DNA of 64,000 nt from Cyanoderma ruficeps (taxonomy: Eukaryota > Chordata > Aves > Passeriformes > Timaliidae). Position 1 is the stretch's first letter. Each line of letters begins with the position of its first letter. The stretch is taken from contig VZDJ01000064.1 in the NCBI GenBank assembly GCA_008694505.1, positions 805,281 through 869,280 on the forward strand, read 5' to 3'. Below, piece after piece: positions 24,812-37,960 of the stretch. The notes beneath the pieces are model-generated. The model made no database searches. It worked only from the letters and a program-made list of their open reading frames with translations, and was not told where the DNA came from. Made by a program: the position numbers and the translations under genes.

Positions 24812-27800
24812 TTAGTGAACACAGACGTTGTTTTCAAGCCGTAGAACAACTGCCTTTAAAGATGCATCTTCTGCCCAGTTAACTCCGCTTCCAACTATGA
24901 GGTTCTATAAATAAGAAAGATTTACAGGTTAAAACAATCCCTTGCAAAGGACAATTCCTAGTAAAATATCTCAAAGAAAGTCTGCTTTTTAATTTTTAAT
25001 CTGAAAGCCCTTGAAATTCACAAGCATTTGAAGTAGGCAGGATGGAGCAAAAAAGGAGAAAGGGAAGCATTGATTTAGATAACTATTGTTGATACAAAAA
25101 CCCCAAATCCATGCTTTTTGATTTCCTACAGGGGCTTGCATACTATCTCTATTTTAAACACAGAAACCTAGAGAACGTTTTTAACAATATGAAATGAAGT
25201 TTGCCTCAAAGAGAAAATAACGCAGTTAACATTCTCACACTGCCATTCTGGATTGAAAATGGGCATTTAAATGTAACCGAAGAGGATTTGCTCTATTTAC
25301 GGCTCAGAAAATTTCAGGAACACAAAACTGGGAGATTTAGACTGTAATCTAAATCCCAGTAAAATGTTAAATTTCTTGTTCTCAATTTGAGATGTAACGT
25401 TATCGATGCAAAACAGTTCCAGCCTTAGCATGCAGAGCAAAAAGTCAGAACACTTTTTGTCCTTGACATTCCTATGCTGCCTGAGACCCTTCCACCCTAA
25501 CCCAAACCATGAGGTTTTCCTGCTCACTTGCATGACTGCACACTCCAGGTGACCTGCCAGTCGACTGCATGCATGCAGACCAGTCAGCAGCCCCTGACAC
25601 ACGGATAACCAAAAGGGCAAAGGCCACGCTGCTGAAGGAATTTGGAGACTGGCTGCAGGCCAAGGCTTTCAAAGGGCTGTAGGGCATGACACAGAGAAGG
25701 CATGTGGTCAGAAGGGGCAGAGGGAAACTCACTGGTAACATCTATTTATTTTTTCTAACTGTGAGATGGGGAAGCTGATTTGGTAGGGTGCAGAGGTGAG
25801 TCAAAGTAGAAGGAAATACAGCCATTACTGTGACAGACATCCTTCAAGAAAGATGCATTATTTTTGTACTGTTAAGGAAACAAAGATAGAATGATGGAGT
25901 GTCTAAACCCTGCAAAAAATTAATGCAAAGATGCTTGTGACAATTTCAAGCTCTTAGCCTTTAAAGCAATAGAAGTCTTCCTTCTATACAGAGTCCTTCC
26001 ATTACCACTGTTTGGAAAACACAGTTTTGTGCTGTTAAGTTATATTTGCCAAACAGTATGTTATCTTGAATGTAATGAAAAATTGTAAACTTGGTTCTAA
26101 AAGCCACACAACATTACCTGGAACACATTTTGAATTACTGCAGTCATCTGTTTTTCTTGTTCCAATTTATTATTCTCTGTTTCACTGACATTCACACTTG
26201 CTGGTTTCTCCTCTTGCATATCCATCGTGGTCTGAATTTGCTCCACTTTCTGTCCTTCATCTACTTTTAGACCTGTTACATTATTAGGAAAATTAAGCAT
26301 TAAGTAGTTAGGTGAACAGTAGAACTGAAGGTATTATTTTTTCTCATAGCCACCTAAAATTCCACTGCACCTTCCACTGCAATAACCCTAATTTCACACT
26401 CCACTCCTTCCCTCCAATATACCTCAAGATATTTTTCTTATGAAAGAGGCAACACATGCTGTGGCTACCTGGTATCAAACTACATCAATCGGCTCCCTTA
26501 CCAACAGCAAAACAGAAAGTATGCTGCCTGCATTTCCCTCACACAGGCACTAATTTGCATCAACTGCCACAACATCTTTAGGCCTTTTTTATACCTCTTA
26601 AAGACTCTTAACTCCTTTTTCAGATTTAATTGAAACCAAATTCCAAAGTCATACAAAAAGCATATGGAAATGAGCAGTGAATATTACTATTTTTATAGGA
26701 AACCAGGCTAAAAACTAGACTGATTAAAAGTGTTTAGGAGCAGTTCATATGCTGAAAGAATGCTAGCAGAGCATTCCTTCCTTTATTTGCAAAGATATCA
26801 AGTATGTTTGTTTTTCCCATGTGAACAGTTATTTCATTGTGTTTGTTCATTACTGTCAACATATACACAACCCCCTACATGTGAATCAAACAATAGCTGT
26901 TCAAATTGGTGGCAAACCTGGTCATGAAAGAGAACACGTTTACCACATGAAGTTCTGAATATTGACATCACATCTAAATTTGACCCACCTAACAAGACTA
27001 CTGAATACCAATATGTATACTTCTTTGTAAGCAAATCCCCCTGCCAAATTCCTCATACATGTGCATATTACAAAAAGCTATCTTTTAGGTGCTGTAGGAT
27101 TGATTTAAATGACTAAACAATGTGTAACTTTCTGAGGAGCTTACATGAAATAAAATGAGTGTTGTTCTCGAGTGTTGTTCTCGAGTGTTGTCTTGCATCT
27201 CATTTTAATGTGTCAGTCTCAGGTTTGAGTAGCAGCTCATCCCTACAATACTTTCTACTCTTTTAACCAGTTTTATAACTGCATTGAATTTTGTTACTTC
27301 CCACGTAAATTAATATTGCTACAAGAACTACTTAAAAATATGAACTATATGAACTCTACATTAAAATACAAATCAAAGTCTATACAGATAACACACTTAC
27401 AGAGTCTTTTCCTTTTAATGTCAGTCATCCGTTCTTCCTTATGATTTGCTTGCTGAAAGAAAAAAAAAAGTATTTTCCTGACTCTTGTCTTCAAAAATAT
27501 TCAAAGGTGCTAATTCAATCCACAAAAACAGCTAAGGGCAACTCTAAGACAGACTCACTTACATGCTCACTTTAAGTAATCCTTTCAATGATTTTGACAG
27601 CAGTAGGAACTGCACCCATGTCACCACATTTTTAACTTCAAATGACTTGTGCAGTCCTGTGCTTTCAAAGTGCACTCCTGCCTATGCTGAGGTTGGTTGA
27701 CCTGCACAACAGTAACAGAAGACATAAATGCCACTTACCTGCTGATATTCCACTACTGCCTGGCTGAGCAGTCCTATCTGTTTCATTGTTTCAAGGATCA

Positions 27801-30800
27801 GACTAAGGAAGGAAACAATTGCATACCTTAAGACCACTAATATAAATCAACATCCTAAATATTTTAATCAACTTTATTTAGTTTAAATAAAGGATTTCTC
27901 ATTTGTCCTAACAGCAAAATAATATTAAGTGTCTGCACACTTCTTTTTACAGTTAATATATTCAGTATCATTGTAGAGGCCAAAGAATTCCCTTACTTCC
28001 CTCTTGGTTTCCCTAAGATTTCATTTAAGTCTGTCCAACATTTTAAATCACAGAGTTTGGAAGGCATCAAGAAAGTCCAGCCATCTGCAAATGGCTATGA
28101 ATTAAAGCTCCTAAATCATGGAGATGCAATCTCTTTGCTGTATTTCTGACAGAAATTAAATTTCTCATGTTACACTTCATATGCATTCACCTGTTAATAA
28201 TGAGTAGGAAATTAAAAGCTACTTTTAAATGTTTAAGCTTTCATTTCTTTTTCAAAGACATTTTGCTCCTACACAGTTAATTAATAAAGGCAGCAAAGCA
28301 GAGGCAAGGCCCTGTTACAAGCCTGTAATATGTGCTCAGCTATCATAAATGCAGATAATTCAGGCACTAAAACCAAAAACTAATCTTGGCTAAAAGCAGT
28401 TCTCAGTAGTGAATCAAGAGTTATGATCTCTGTAATCAAAGGTGGGTAAATTCAGAGCCCAACTGTAACTCTCCATGGGCATATGTGGTCTGATCGTGCT
28501 GATTCTAGCCAAAGGCAGACGGTATATCATTCTGTCAAATCTAGAAAGGAAGCTTGCTTTCACAAGAGGTAAAATGAAATAATCTAGAAACATGTCACAA
28601 TAAACTGTGCAAAGTCCATTCCTTCCTAGACATCTGACCCCCTAGAACAGCTTACCGTGAGTCCTCATCATTGTGGTCCACTTGGTTTCTGAGGGCATCC
28701 GTAATTTGGACTCTGCATATTATAAGAAATAACATATGACTGATGAGACTCATAAGAAACTGAGAGAAGCAGGAAACAGAGAGAAACAGATTTAAAAAAG
28801 TAATAGAAAAAGAAAATTTCTAGGATTCCACTTTTGTCCTCTTTCACGTTGGAATTATATAAACAAAATACTCAGTACCTTTTAAATATCACACACTAAA
28901 TAATGGGGCTTAACTCTCAGGACAGGAAAGAAGTATCAACGATTATTTGTGAGAGTGACAACTCCTTTGTCTCTTGACCAACTTATTTGGACACCATTAA
29001 TCCCAGAGTCTGCAGAAAGGAAGCTGGGCAGAGGTGTGAATTCTAATAAACAGCCATGAACACATGGGATGTCTAACATTATTAACTTCCGTATTTTCAT
29101 AGGCATTTGGAAAATACTGCCAAGAAATATGCTTAGTGATCTTTACTGTCACTCTTTCCCAACTGTAAAGGAACTTTTGGGTTTACACATTTCAACGGGT
29201 AAGTTTCTAGTTTTGGTGGGCTGTTTTTTGTTTTGTTTTCTACAGCATATCCATCAACATTCCTATTGTTTAATGGTACTTAAAATCTCTCTAATCTGCC
29301 GTATCACTTTAAAATCTTGTTTTAATCAGATCTATGTATGGACACATGGAGAGGAAATCTCCTGGTGTCCCATCTATACACAGATGCATAAAGGGTGAAG
29401 AAAATTCTACCTTTGCAAGGCCAAGGTCTTGTTTTGGAGAGAGACTTTTACTTCCTCTATACTTTTCTGCAAATTTTTTGTAGCACTGCAAGACAAAAAA
29501 CAATAAGACAGACAACTTGAGTATGAAGATAACAGAGTTTAAAAACAGTGCCACATTTTAACTTGCTTTCTACATATCTAGTGTAAGAATTTTTCATGCG
29601 AGCCGCAAATTATTAGGGCCAGGAGTAATTTAGCATGTGGAACGATATTAGTGAATTTTAGCCATCACATAAAGGACTGTAAATTTAAAAGCCACATCAG
29701 ATACAGAAGTACACTGGGAGAATGAATAAAACATTTCTTCCCCACATTTTCTCTTAGTTTCCATTATTTTCACCAATCTTCTACAAAGTACCGATTGTTA
29801 ATCCAGGAATTCACTAAGAAGGGATAACTAGAAAAAAAATTTGGAGTCATCCAGTGACATACCTCTGGATAAGTTTTTCTTCAATTATGTTAATCTTTAA
29901 GTGATTAGTGAAATATTCTTGATCTGCAAAAGAGAACATCACTAAAACAACCACAACAGACGCTTTCAAATATAATCTACAGAGCATAAAGGATTAGCAT
30001 TTTTGTGTGAACAAGTTACTTCTACCTCCAAGCTTTATTATCTTCTACTGTTAACAAGACTATGCTATCAACTGGCTGTATCAGAGAAATAATTAGGCTT
30101 TAAAACATTTTAATTTAGCACTTTTTACGTTAGCTAGAGCTGGTTCATGACACTGCTCTATATATGCCACTGGACAGTTCAGTGGAAGAGCCTGTACCCA
30201 ACTGTGCCCTGAGCTGTATCAGAGATGTGGCCAGCAGGTCAAGAGCGGTGATTCTGCCCCTCTACTCTGCTCTTGGCAGACCCCACCCGGTGTGCTGCAT
30301 CCAGGCCTGGGATTCCCACTATAAGAAGGACATGGATCTGTTACAGCAGGGCCAGAGGAGGGCAGTGAGGATGATCGGAGGGCTGGAGCACCTCTCCTAT
30401 AAGGAAAAGGCTGAGAGAGTGGTTTTGCACAGTGACCTTGCGGAGTCCTTCCAGTCCCTGAATAAAGCTTCTCCAGAGAGCTGGAGACGAATTTTTACTT
30501 GGGTATGTAGTGAATGGACAAGGGGAAATGGCTCGTACTTGAAAGCGGGTAGGTTTAGATTAAATATACTGTGGGGTGGTGAGGCACTGGTAGAGAGATT
30601 GCCCAGAGAAGCTGTGGATGCCTCATCCCTGGAAGTGTTCCAGATCAGGCTGTCAGGTTGTACAGGGCTCTGAGCAAGATGGTCTAGTGGAAGGTGTCAC
30701 TGTGCATGGTGGAGGGTTTGGAACCAGATATGTTTAACGTCCCTTCCAACCCAAATCATCTCGTGACTCTACAGGTGATGGAAACACCTTGAATCAGTAT

Positions 30801-31447
30801 TGCTGCCAAACACTTCGGCAGACTTTTGGCAAGATTTCAGTCCCAGTGACCAGATTTCTACACGTCAGGGGAGTCTAAAGTCCAAACCCAGAAAAGAAGG
30901 GCAAGGGCAGTGGGCAACTGACAACTATAAGGCATCTTTGGAAACATTCAAATACGCCTCAAAAGCTGCCTAGAAAACGCGTTAAAACGTGCAGCCAGCG
31001 AAAAAACCATCACTATCTTAAGGAGCACTTTCGAGAAACAATTAAAGAAAATATTCAAAAACTATNTACACATACATATATACATGTCACAGGGCATTCT
31101 TTGTTAGTGCAATATCCCACTGCGAGGAGGGATATACTCACTGGCAAGTAGGGCCGCTTTGTACTCAACGAGCTGTTCCTTCAGTCGGTCCCTCAGGCTG
31201 CGGCGGGAGTAAAGCGACAACAGTCAGAAGCTGTGCATCCCTTCATCCCTCCCCTGGGCTGCTCCCCGTCCCTTCCCGCCGGCACTAACCGGAGCAGAGC
31301 GAGAGCATTCAAGTCGCCGTCGTTGATACTGCCCTGGACCCACACCGGGGCTGGGACCGGAGCCGGTATCGGTTCCGGGTCCAGTGGCGGGGCCGGCGGC
31401 TCGAAGGTCGGGGCCGGGGCCGGCGGTTCCAGGGCCAGCGCCGCCAT
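24812..31447 (-). CDS. CENPH: Centromere protein H, CCAN kinetochore subunit
   Basis: CENP-H belongs to the CENP-H/I/K/M part of the constitutive centromere-associated network. It helps load CENP-A and anchors the outer kinetochore. Coding exons: 31290-31447, 31142-31197, 29863-29923, 29411-29485, 28656-28712, 27739-27802, 27401-27452, 26118-26272, 24812-24904. They join in frame to 256 codons (human 247). After a Pro/Ala-rich N-terminus (about 8-35) the protein is mostly charged heptad-like helix, expected to be coiled coil. Recognisable blocks are RLRDRLKEQLVEYKAALL, SIEEVKVSLQNKTLALQR and the conserved C-terminal core MTAVIQNVFQNLIVGSGVNW then AEDASLKAVVLRLENNV. The C-terminal core is the best match to the human protein. 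The N-terminus is diverged. Intron 2 holds a CR1 (30.17-30.77 kb). Confidence 0.96.
27158..27190. repeat. Short 13-bp tandem repeat
   Basis: The unit GAGTGTTGTTCTC occurs twice in full plus a partial third copy. It lies in CENPH intron 7 and is a minor local duplication with no evident role. Confidence 0.8.
30170..30775 (+). mobile_element. CR1 LINE 3' end in CENPH intron 2
   Basis: This carries the CR1 ORF2 C-terminal segment ('SRAVILPLYSALGRPHPVCC', then 'DLLQQGQRRAVRMIGGLEHL'). It ends with the CR1 3' UTR form 'CGTCCCTTCCAACCCAAATC'. It is antisense to CENPH. Confidence 0.88.
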
Positions 31448-31565
31448 CGCCGTAAATTCAAATCGCGCGGCTCCCGGCGGCCCGCGCGCCCGCAGAGCGC
31501 CGCCGGGGGGAGGGGCCAAGCCTCAGCCCTCAGGGAGCCGCCCGCGGCACTGGCACAGCGGATGC
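31445..31565 (-). promoter_or_regulatory. CpG-rich 5' flank of CENPH
   Basis: This GC- and CpG-rich sequence lies immediately upstream of the CENPH start codon (31445-31447). The CpG-rich block extends over coding exons 1 and 2 (31.14-31.55 kb). No TATA box is visible. Confidence 0.55.
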
Positions 31566-32400
31566 AAGGGAAAATAAAAAATAACACTGGCAGAACGCTA
31601 GGTAAAGCGCAACACTCCTTCCCTCTGCCTTAGTGTTCGCGTGGAGACAGAAGCAGGAGGTGTAAGCTACTAACGGAAGTAAAAATAGACTGCAAAAACG
31701 ACACATTAAATGAAGGGAGCTGCTGCATAGAACCAGGAACTTACTTGGGTTTAAGAGCAAGTGCAGCTATCAACCCAGCACGCCGGTCCCGTTCACCATT
31801 ACACCATGACCTCAGGTGTCACATTCACACATTTTTTTGAACATGCCCAGGGATGGTGACTCCTGCACAACTCTGGGCAGCTTGTTCCAGTGTCTGACTA
31901 TCTCGGACAGCCTCTGTAGTTGTCCAAGGGCGGGTAGAGTACGGGTCCACCAGCCAATCTCCTAGAATCCCCAGCACTTTCTCCTTCCTGTCTGAGTTCT
32001 GCTGCCAGCTCTGCTGTTTTGTGCCCCCAGGTCTAATCAGGAGGACACTCTACCACCAAACTAGCAGAGGTGATGTCCATCCACCACCCTGTGTGACCAG
32101 CCACAGCACCTGAGCTGGCCCAAGCTCCCAGCACTGGTCACAGGCTCCAGGGATATGCCACAGCTCTAGGAGGAAGGTAACTGTGCTACCTTCCCCACCC
32201 AACCAAACAAAAAATGATAACAGTTTTAGTAAGTTTAATACAAATAAGGCACTCTGTATATACAGTGAGTGGCATTCTACTTAAGTTCATATAGGAGTTA
32301 AAATCTTTTAGCCAGATCACATATAATAGGAGAGTAAAACTGTTCAATGGTGCTTATCTTGGGTGTTGGGAGTGGTGGTGATGCCTTAGACTCAGAAATG
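31566..32400. other. Intergenic DNA between CENPH and the CCNB1 position
   Basis: This is mostly unrecognised sequence. A short minus-strand CR1 remnant is visible near 31840-31920 (the 'GGGCAGCTTGTTCCAGTGTC' motif). I see no gene. Confidence 0.5.
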
Positions 32401-32760
32401 AAACAACACATTTTTTAAGCAATATTAATATAGGAAATAATATGAAGGCTGGTCTTTATTGGAGGCCTCCAGGGGCAGATATGAAAAAATGCCCACTCCA
32501 CATGGGGTGAACACAGTTTTATAAGTTTAGCAAATTAGCATAATTGACATGAATTCTCAATTAGAAGCATAAGTGATGAAGTAATTCCCACCTGTTCAAC
32601 CTTCTCTGAATCCTCTCCAACCCCTTGCTCTTAGATAGGAGCTAAACTTTGTTCCTCAAAATGTGTCTCAAATAGGTGATTTCAACCTTGGCTCCCAGGA
32701 AGAACCAGGACAGGACAGGGGACTTAGACCCCCAGCTTGGAGCCTCTGGAAAGTGTTTTG
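32400..32760 (-). mobile_element. LTR-like endogenous retroviral remnant
   Basis: On the minus strand this reads as a retroviral-type R/U5 region. A stretch 'GGAGGCCTCCAATAAAGACC' (AATAAA at 32456-32461) is followed by a short tract that looks like a polyadenylation region. The boundaries are approximate and I see no target-site duplication. No internal retroviral coding sequence is attached. Confidence 0.5.
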
Positions 32761-33285
32761 TCTTTCTGCCTATCAGGGTAGGTATTTAAGTCTGTCTGCA
32801 GTGGCAGACTGAACCAGCCTCAATGTGCCATGTATCAACACATAACCACACATCTTTCTCCCACACCTCTGCACCCTAAAATTCTTATCTTTTGCTTGGC
32901 AGCACACTTATTCACATTGATTACATTCTTTGCCATACGCCATGTCACTGAGAGAATGTCACTCTCAAGGTAAGTTGTGTAGCATTGCAGAAGTGGTAAC
33001 TGAAAGGAAGGGAATGCATTAGATAAGCCTATCAGAATAATCCAAGTACACTGGGTTCTTAATCTTCAGCTTTGCTTGGACAATTATGGTCTCTTGTCTC
33101 AGTGAGAGGTTTTAAGAGTTACTCCCCTACTGCTGTCCCCTTTTAGTGGTCCACAGGGAGTCAAGAACATGGTGAAATACCATGAGGAATGGAGGAGGCA
33201 TGCACCTTATAAGAGTGGTCTTTTGAGCTGCTGCACAGGCACACTGAATCACAAAGTAGGAGGTGGCCTGACAAGCACAACTTAC

Positions 33286-33424
33286 CAACTTGCATCCATC
33301 AAGGAGTTTCGGAGACAAACAGAAGGTAGGTGTTGCCATCATGGATGGAGGGAAGTGAACCAGGTCACAGCACACAATACACAGCTTCATCAGGTCCTTG
33401 GCCAGAATGTTTTGTTCAGTTTAC
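33286..33424 (-). pseudogene. CCNB1: CCNB1 relic exon 7 (second cyclin fold)
   Basis: A 139-base exon flanked by CTGCAG and GTAAGT. It reads EQNILAKDLMKLCIVCCDLV, then HFPPSMMATPTFCLSPKLLD. This aligns without gaps to the human cyclin B1 segment around [21 protein letters not shown]. Length and phase fit the human exon. An apparent in-frame TAA sits at its first codons (33421-33423). Hydrophobic core positions have been replaced by Cys and Pro. Confidence 0.85.
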
Positions 33425-33879
33425 CTGCAGTAAGTCAGAGTTAAATATTGGCTATCTCCAAGGCAAGAGCATCCTGTCAAGCCTTGGCTTAGTTAAACAC
33501 AAAGAAATACTTCCTTAGAGAACATTTTCAGAGTACAGGGTTGAAATTCAAGTGGCTTAATCACAGAACATTCCTGTGTTATATTAAGCCTGCTCATAGT
33601 CTAGGACTGCCCCTTTGAATAGCAGCCTAGCAGTTACCTGCAATATCAGTGTCACATTCCACTGTGGGAAACTGCAAGGAGTTCTTTTAAAATTAGATGG
33701 TCAGGAATGAAATTAAGCCAAATGAGACAAACATTGTATCTAAGAACCACCTACTCTTAACAAAAAACAAAATAAAAGCGAGTTACTCTACTAAAGAGAG
33801 CTAGAAAAGACAGAGCAAGAAGAAGAAAAATGGGAAAGGAATTGGGGAGGGGAAGAGAGACAGTCAGAGAGAAAGGAGA

Positions 33880-34180
33880 CAGAAAAAGATGCCACTGGAT
33901 GTCAGGGAGTGCTGTTGATGTCCACGAGGTGGGGGGTATGCATGTGGCTTGATGGGCAACAGGACATGAGGTGAGGGGGATTGGGCAGGGGGTCCAGAAG
34001 CCCGGAAAGGGTCAGAGTGAGGATCACAGCAGGTGGGCTGGCTCAGAGGTGGGCAGGGTTGGAGGTAGGGGGCTCAGGCAGGGACACAGGGAGGCAGAAC
34101 ACACAGGAGGGCCAAAAGGAAGTCTGGGGCCAGGACAAAGAATCAGGGGAAGGCCAACAAGACTGACATCTTGGTGGGAG
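33880..34180. repeat. G-rich low-complexity stretch
   Basis: An interval of irregular GGGG/AGG/CAGG-rich sequence sits just before the recognisable CR1 endonuclease region. It may be the diverged 5' part of that CR1 or independent low-complexity DNA. Long open frames here come from composition. Confidence 0.4.
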
Positions 34181-37100
34181 TCTGTTAAAGATCACCCAAC
34201 CAGGATGAAGAGGTAGGTAACTTATTCTACAAGCAGCCCTTGTTCTTGTAGGTGACTTTAACCTGGCAGCTATCAGCTGGAAACTCAACACAGCAAAGAA
34301 GAGGCAGCCTAGGAGGTTCTTAAGAGTGTATGGAGTACAACTTCTTGTTACAGCTGATGAGTGAGCCTACCAGGGGAAGGACTATGCTACACCTCCTGTT
34401 TGCAAACAGAGCTGGGCTGGTGGGAGATGTGGTGGCTGGAGACCACCTGGAGCACAGTGATTATGAAATTACAGAGTTTTCAATATTTGGTGAAACAAGG
34501 AGGGGCATCAATAAAACCTCCATACTGGACTTCTGGAGGGCAGACTTTGGCCTATTCAAGACACTTATTCAGAGAGCACCTTGGAAGCAGCCCTTTGTTG
34601 GTGGATGAGGCTTTCTTTTTTTTCCCCCTTTCCTTTACTTGTTACCGGCGGAACTTTTTCCCATTTGTGTTGCTAAGAAGCACTGATGGCTGGGTGCTTG
34701 AGACAGAGAGGAGGGGAAACTCTCACTTGATCTGAGCCTTTGGAGGGGAACAGTGTAGCTGCTGCTTGGGGAAAGGAACTCACTGCTGCTACAGAAGTCC
34801 AGCTTGGCCATGTTTCTTCTGGTGTGGGGTGAGCCTCTGGTCCTGGGAACAGCCACTCCACTGGGACCTTGTTATCTCCTGCATCACTAAAATAAGGGCC
34901 TGTTGCTATGCTGGGAGCCGGGTGACTGTTGTACCACTCCCCTTGTGCTTCTGTGGCACTGCTCTGAGTCTTTTCACTACTCTTTAGCCCGCACCCCCGT
35001 CTGCCAAGACCTCTCATGTCTTCAACCACAGCTCCAGAGTTTCTGATCCATCTCTTCCCATCTCAGATAAAGCCACCATTACCACGTGCCCCCCGAGCCC
35101 GTCCCACAGCGCCCCCTGCAGCCACGGGGGAATCATCGCACCCACCCGGCTCACTGGGAGCCACCAGCGCCCCTGCTGGCTGTGACCCGAACTACACCAA
35201 GGGGAAAGTGCCGCGCTCAGGGAAGCGGTGACCGGTTCTGTTTGTGGTTAATGTTGTAGTTGTTGTTTGTTTGCCTTGTTATACATACTTGTAAAGAACT
35301 GTTATTCCTATCCCCATGCCTTTGCCTGAGAGCCCTTTAATTTCAAAATTATAATAATTCGGGGGGAAAGGGTTTACATCTCCATTCCAAGGGAGGCCCT
35401 GGCTTTTCCTGGCAGACACCTGTCTTTCAAACTAAGACGCCCTTAAAAACAACAGAGTCCAGGAAAGGTGAGCATGCTTAAAAACAGAAATCTTGAAGGC
35501 ACAGGAATGGACTGTCTGTCTCTGTGTGCCAAAAGATGAGTCAATGAAGAAAACAACCAGCCTGGGTGGGCAAGGAGCTTTTGAAAGAGCTAAGGGGAAA
35601 AAAAGAGTGTGTATCACCCTTGAAAGCAGGGTCAGGTACCTCAGGAAATGCTTAAGGGAGTTGCTAGGTCATGTAGGAAAAAAATTAGAGAGGCAAAATT
35701 CCAGTTAGAACTCAATTTGGCCACTTCTGTAAAGGACAATAAAAATATTTTTACAAATACATTAATGACAAAAGGAGAGCAAGAACAACCTCTATTCTCT
35801 ATTAGATGCAGGAGGAAATTAAGTAATTAAAGATGAGGAAAAGGCAGAGGTGCTTATGACCTCCTTTGCCTTAGTTTTCAACAGAAAGACAGGCTGTCCT
35901 CAGGTCAACTGTCCTCCTGGGATGGTAGATGGTGTCAGGAAGCAGAACAGCCCCCCCCACCCCGTAATCCAGAAGGAAGCAGTCAGAGACTTGCTGAGCC
36001 ACTTAGGTACTCACAAATCTATGGGACCAGATGGGATCCATCCCAGGGTGATGAGGGAGCTGGCAGATGAGCTTGTGAAGCCACTCTCCATCTTTCTTTT
36101 TTTTTTCTCACTGGAAAAACATTTTTTTCTCATTTTTCTTTGCTCACTGGAAAGACTCCAGGGGACTGTAAGCTGCCCAATATGACATTGACCCACAAGG
36201 AGGCCAGAAGGAGGACCCAGGTAACTACAGGCCAGTCAGCCTGGCCTCAGCGTCTGGCAAGATTATGGAACAGATCACCTTGAGTGCCATCACACAGCAC
36301 TTACATGATGGCTGAGGATCAGACCAGCCAGCATGGGTTTAGAAGGGGCAGGTTCTGCTTGACCAGCCTGATCTCCTTTTATGACTAGGTGACCTGCCTG
36401 GTGGATGTGCAAAAGGCTGTGGATGTTTACCTGGACTTCAGCAAGGCCTTTGACACTGTCTCCCACAGCATACTCCTGGAAAAGCTGGTAGCCCAGGGTT
36501 TGTACAGGAGCACTCCTTGCTGGGCTAGGAACTGGCTGCATGGCCGGGCCCAGAGAGTGGTGGTGAACGATGTTGCATCCAGGGGGTTTCCAGTCACTAG
36601 CGGTGTCCCCCAGGGATCTGTGTTGGGGCCAGTCCTGTTTAGTATCTTCACTGATGATCTGGATGAGGGGATTGAGTCCACCATCAATAAATTTGCAGGG
36701 GACACCAAGCTGGGAGCACGTGTCAATCTCCTGGAAGGTAAGAGGGCTCTGCAAGGCCTCTGGACAGGCTGGATCGATGGGCCAAGTCCAACAATGTGAA
36801 GTTTAACAAGACCAAGTGCTGAGTCTTACACTTTGACCACAGCAATCCACTGCTGGGGACAGGGTGGCTGGACAGTGGCCAGGCAGAAGGGGACCTTGGG
36901 GTTGGCAGCAACTAAACATAGGGACCTTGAGTGCTGTGTCCAGTTTTGGCCCCTCAGTTTAGGAAGGATGTTGAGACACCTGAGCATGTCCAGAGAAGGC
37001 AACAAGGCTGGTGAGGGGCTTGGAGCACAAACCCTGTGAGGAACAGCTGAGGGAGCTGGGGTTGCTTAGCCTGGAGAAAAGGAGACTCAGAGGTGACCTC

Positions 37101-37400
37101 ATCACTCCCTACACGTACCTGGTTATAGTCAGGTGGGAGTCAGTCTCTTCTCCCAGGCAATCACCAATAGAAAAAGGGGACAGAGCCTTAAGCTGCACCA
37201 GGGGAAGTTTAGATTAGATGTCAGAAAAAAGTTCTTCATTGAAGAGTGATTGGGCACTGGAATGGGCTGCCCAGGGAGGTGGTGGAGCCACTGTTCCTGC
37301 ACGTGGCACACGGTGTCATGGTTTAGCTGATGAGGAGCTGTCAGGTTAGGTCATAGGTTGGACTTGTTCATCTCAAAGGTCTTTTCAAACGTAGTTCATT
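34180..37400 (+). mobile_element. Long CR1 LINE, split by an LTR
   Basis: The most complete CR1 in the window. The endonuclease part ('GDFNLAAISWKLNTAKKRQP', then SEPTRGRTMLHLLFANRAGL) ends at 34595 and resumes after the LTR at 35445. Reverse-transcriptase blocks follow: [49 protein letters not shown] and FAGDTKLGA, the last in place of the usual FADD-type box. The 3' end is near 37395. Stops, frameshifts and a T-rich insertion near 36090-36140 show that it is inactive. Confidence 0.93.
34596..35438 (+). mobile_element. Solo LTR of an avian endogenous retrovirus, nested in CR1
   Basis: An 843-bp insertion interrupts a CR1 exactly between homologous halves. The same six bases GCCCTT flank it on both sides (34590-34595 and 35439-35444), as a class II (ERVK-like) integration would leave. 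It starts TGTTGG and ends ...ACTAAGAC. It holds the GGGTTTACATCTCCATTCCA-type tail seen in avian LTRs. No internal coding region is present, so recombination between two LTRs is inferred. Confidence 0.85.
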
Positions 37401-37960
37401 CTGTAAAAAAAATAAAGGCAAAAACAGGCTGGGGCCAAAGCAAAACCAGAAGATTCAAAAAGCCCCTTGAATCACCAAGCCTCAAAAGCAAAAGCACAGT
37501 CTCAAAAAAGGCCCCAATCCAAAACCCCACCCACACTCAAAGAGCAAGTTTCGAAAAGCCCTGAGCGCTTGGGATGCAGTTACTTTTTATGCCCCTGGCT
37601 CTGCCCAAAGCCCACCTGCTGACAGGAGACCATTGGCCCAGTCCAACCTTTCACCATCTCATTGAACAAGCCCCTCTGAGGCGTTCAGTGTCTCCTACTG
37701 ACTGTTCCATGTGAGGTGTTGCCAGGCAAAATCCTCCCAGAGACAAGGCTTCTTCTACATGTAGGCTTGCCTCCTACACGTGACAAACGTGCACCTCTCC
37801 TCCACATGCCTCCGACAACCATTGTTGTGACAAATCAAAAATAAACTGGCTCCTCACAATCAGGCATGTATTTTAACACTGAATCTTGGCAAGTTAGGCT
37901 CATGTCAAAGGAACAGATAAATAAAACTAATTTCTACAGGAGACAGGTGTCAGCCAGGCT
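37401..37960. repeat. Unclassified, possibly retroviral, sequence
   Basis: A/C-rich sequence (37430-37570) followed by a CT-rich stretch to 37850, between the long CR1 and relic exon 6. The style resembles a minus-strand LTR, but I cannot find ends or duplications. I see no gene. Confidence 0.3.

Noticed and set aside
33127..33285. Continuation of the exon 7 open frame as a further cyclin B1 segment
   Set aside because: A GTAAGT donor at 33280-33285 fits the expected exon end, and the residues after it do not align convincingly to cyclin B1.
36389..36799. 136-codon open frame with reverse-transcriptase motifs as a host gene
   Set aside because: [14 protein letters not shown] and [13 protein letters not shown] are CR1 ORF2 motifs. 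The frame is broken on both sides and belongs to the long CR1 copy.
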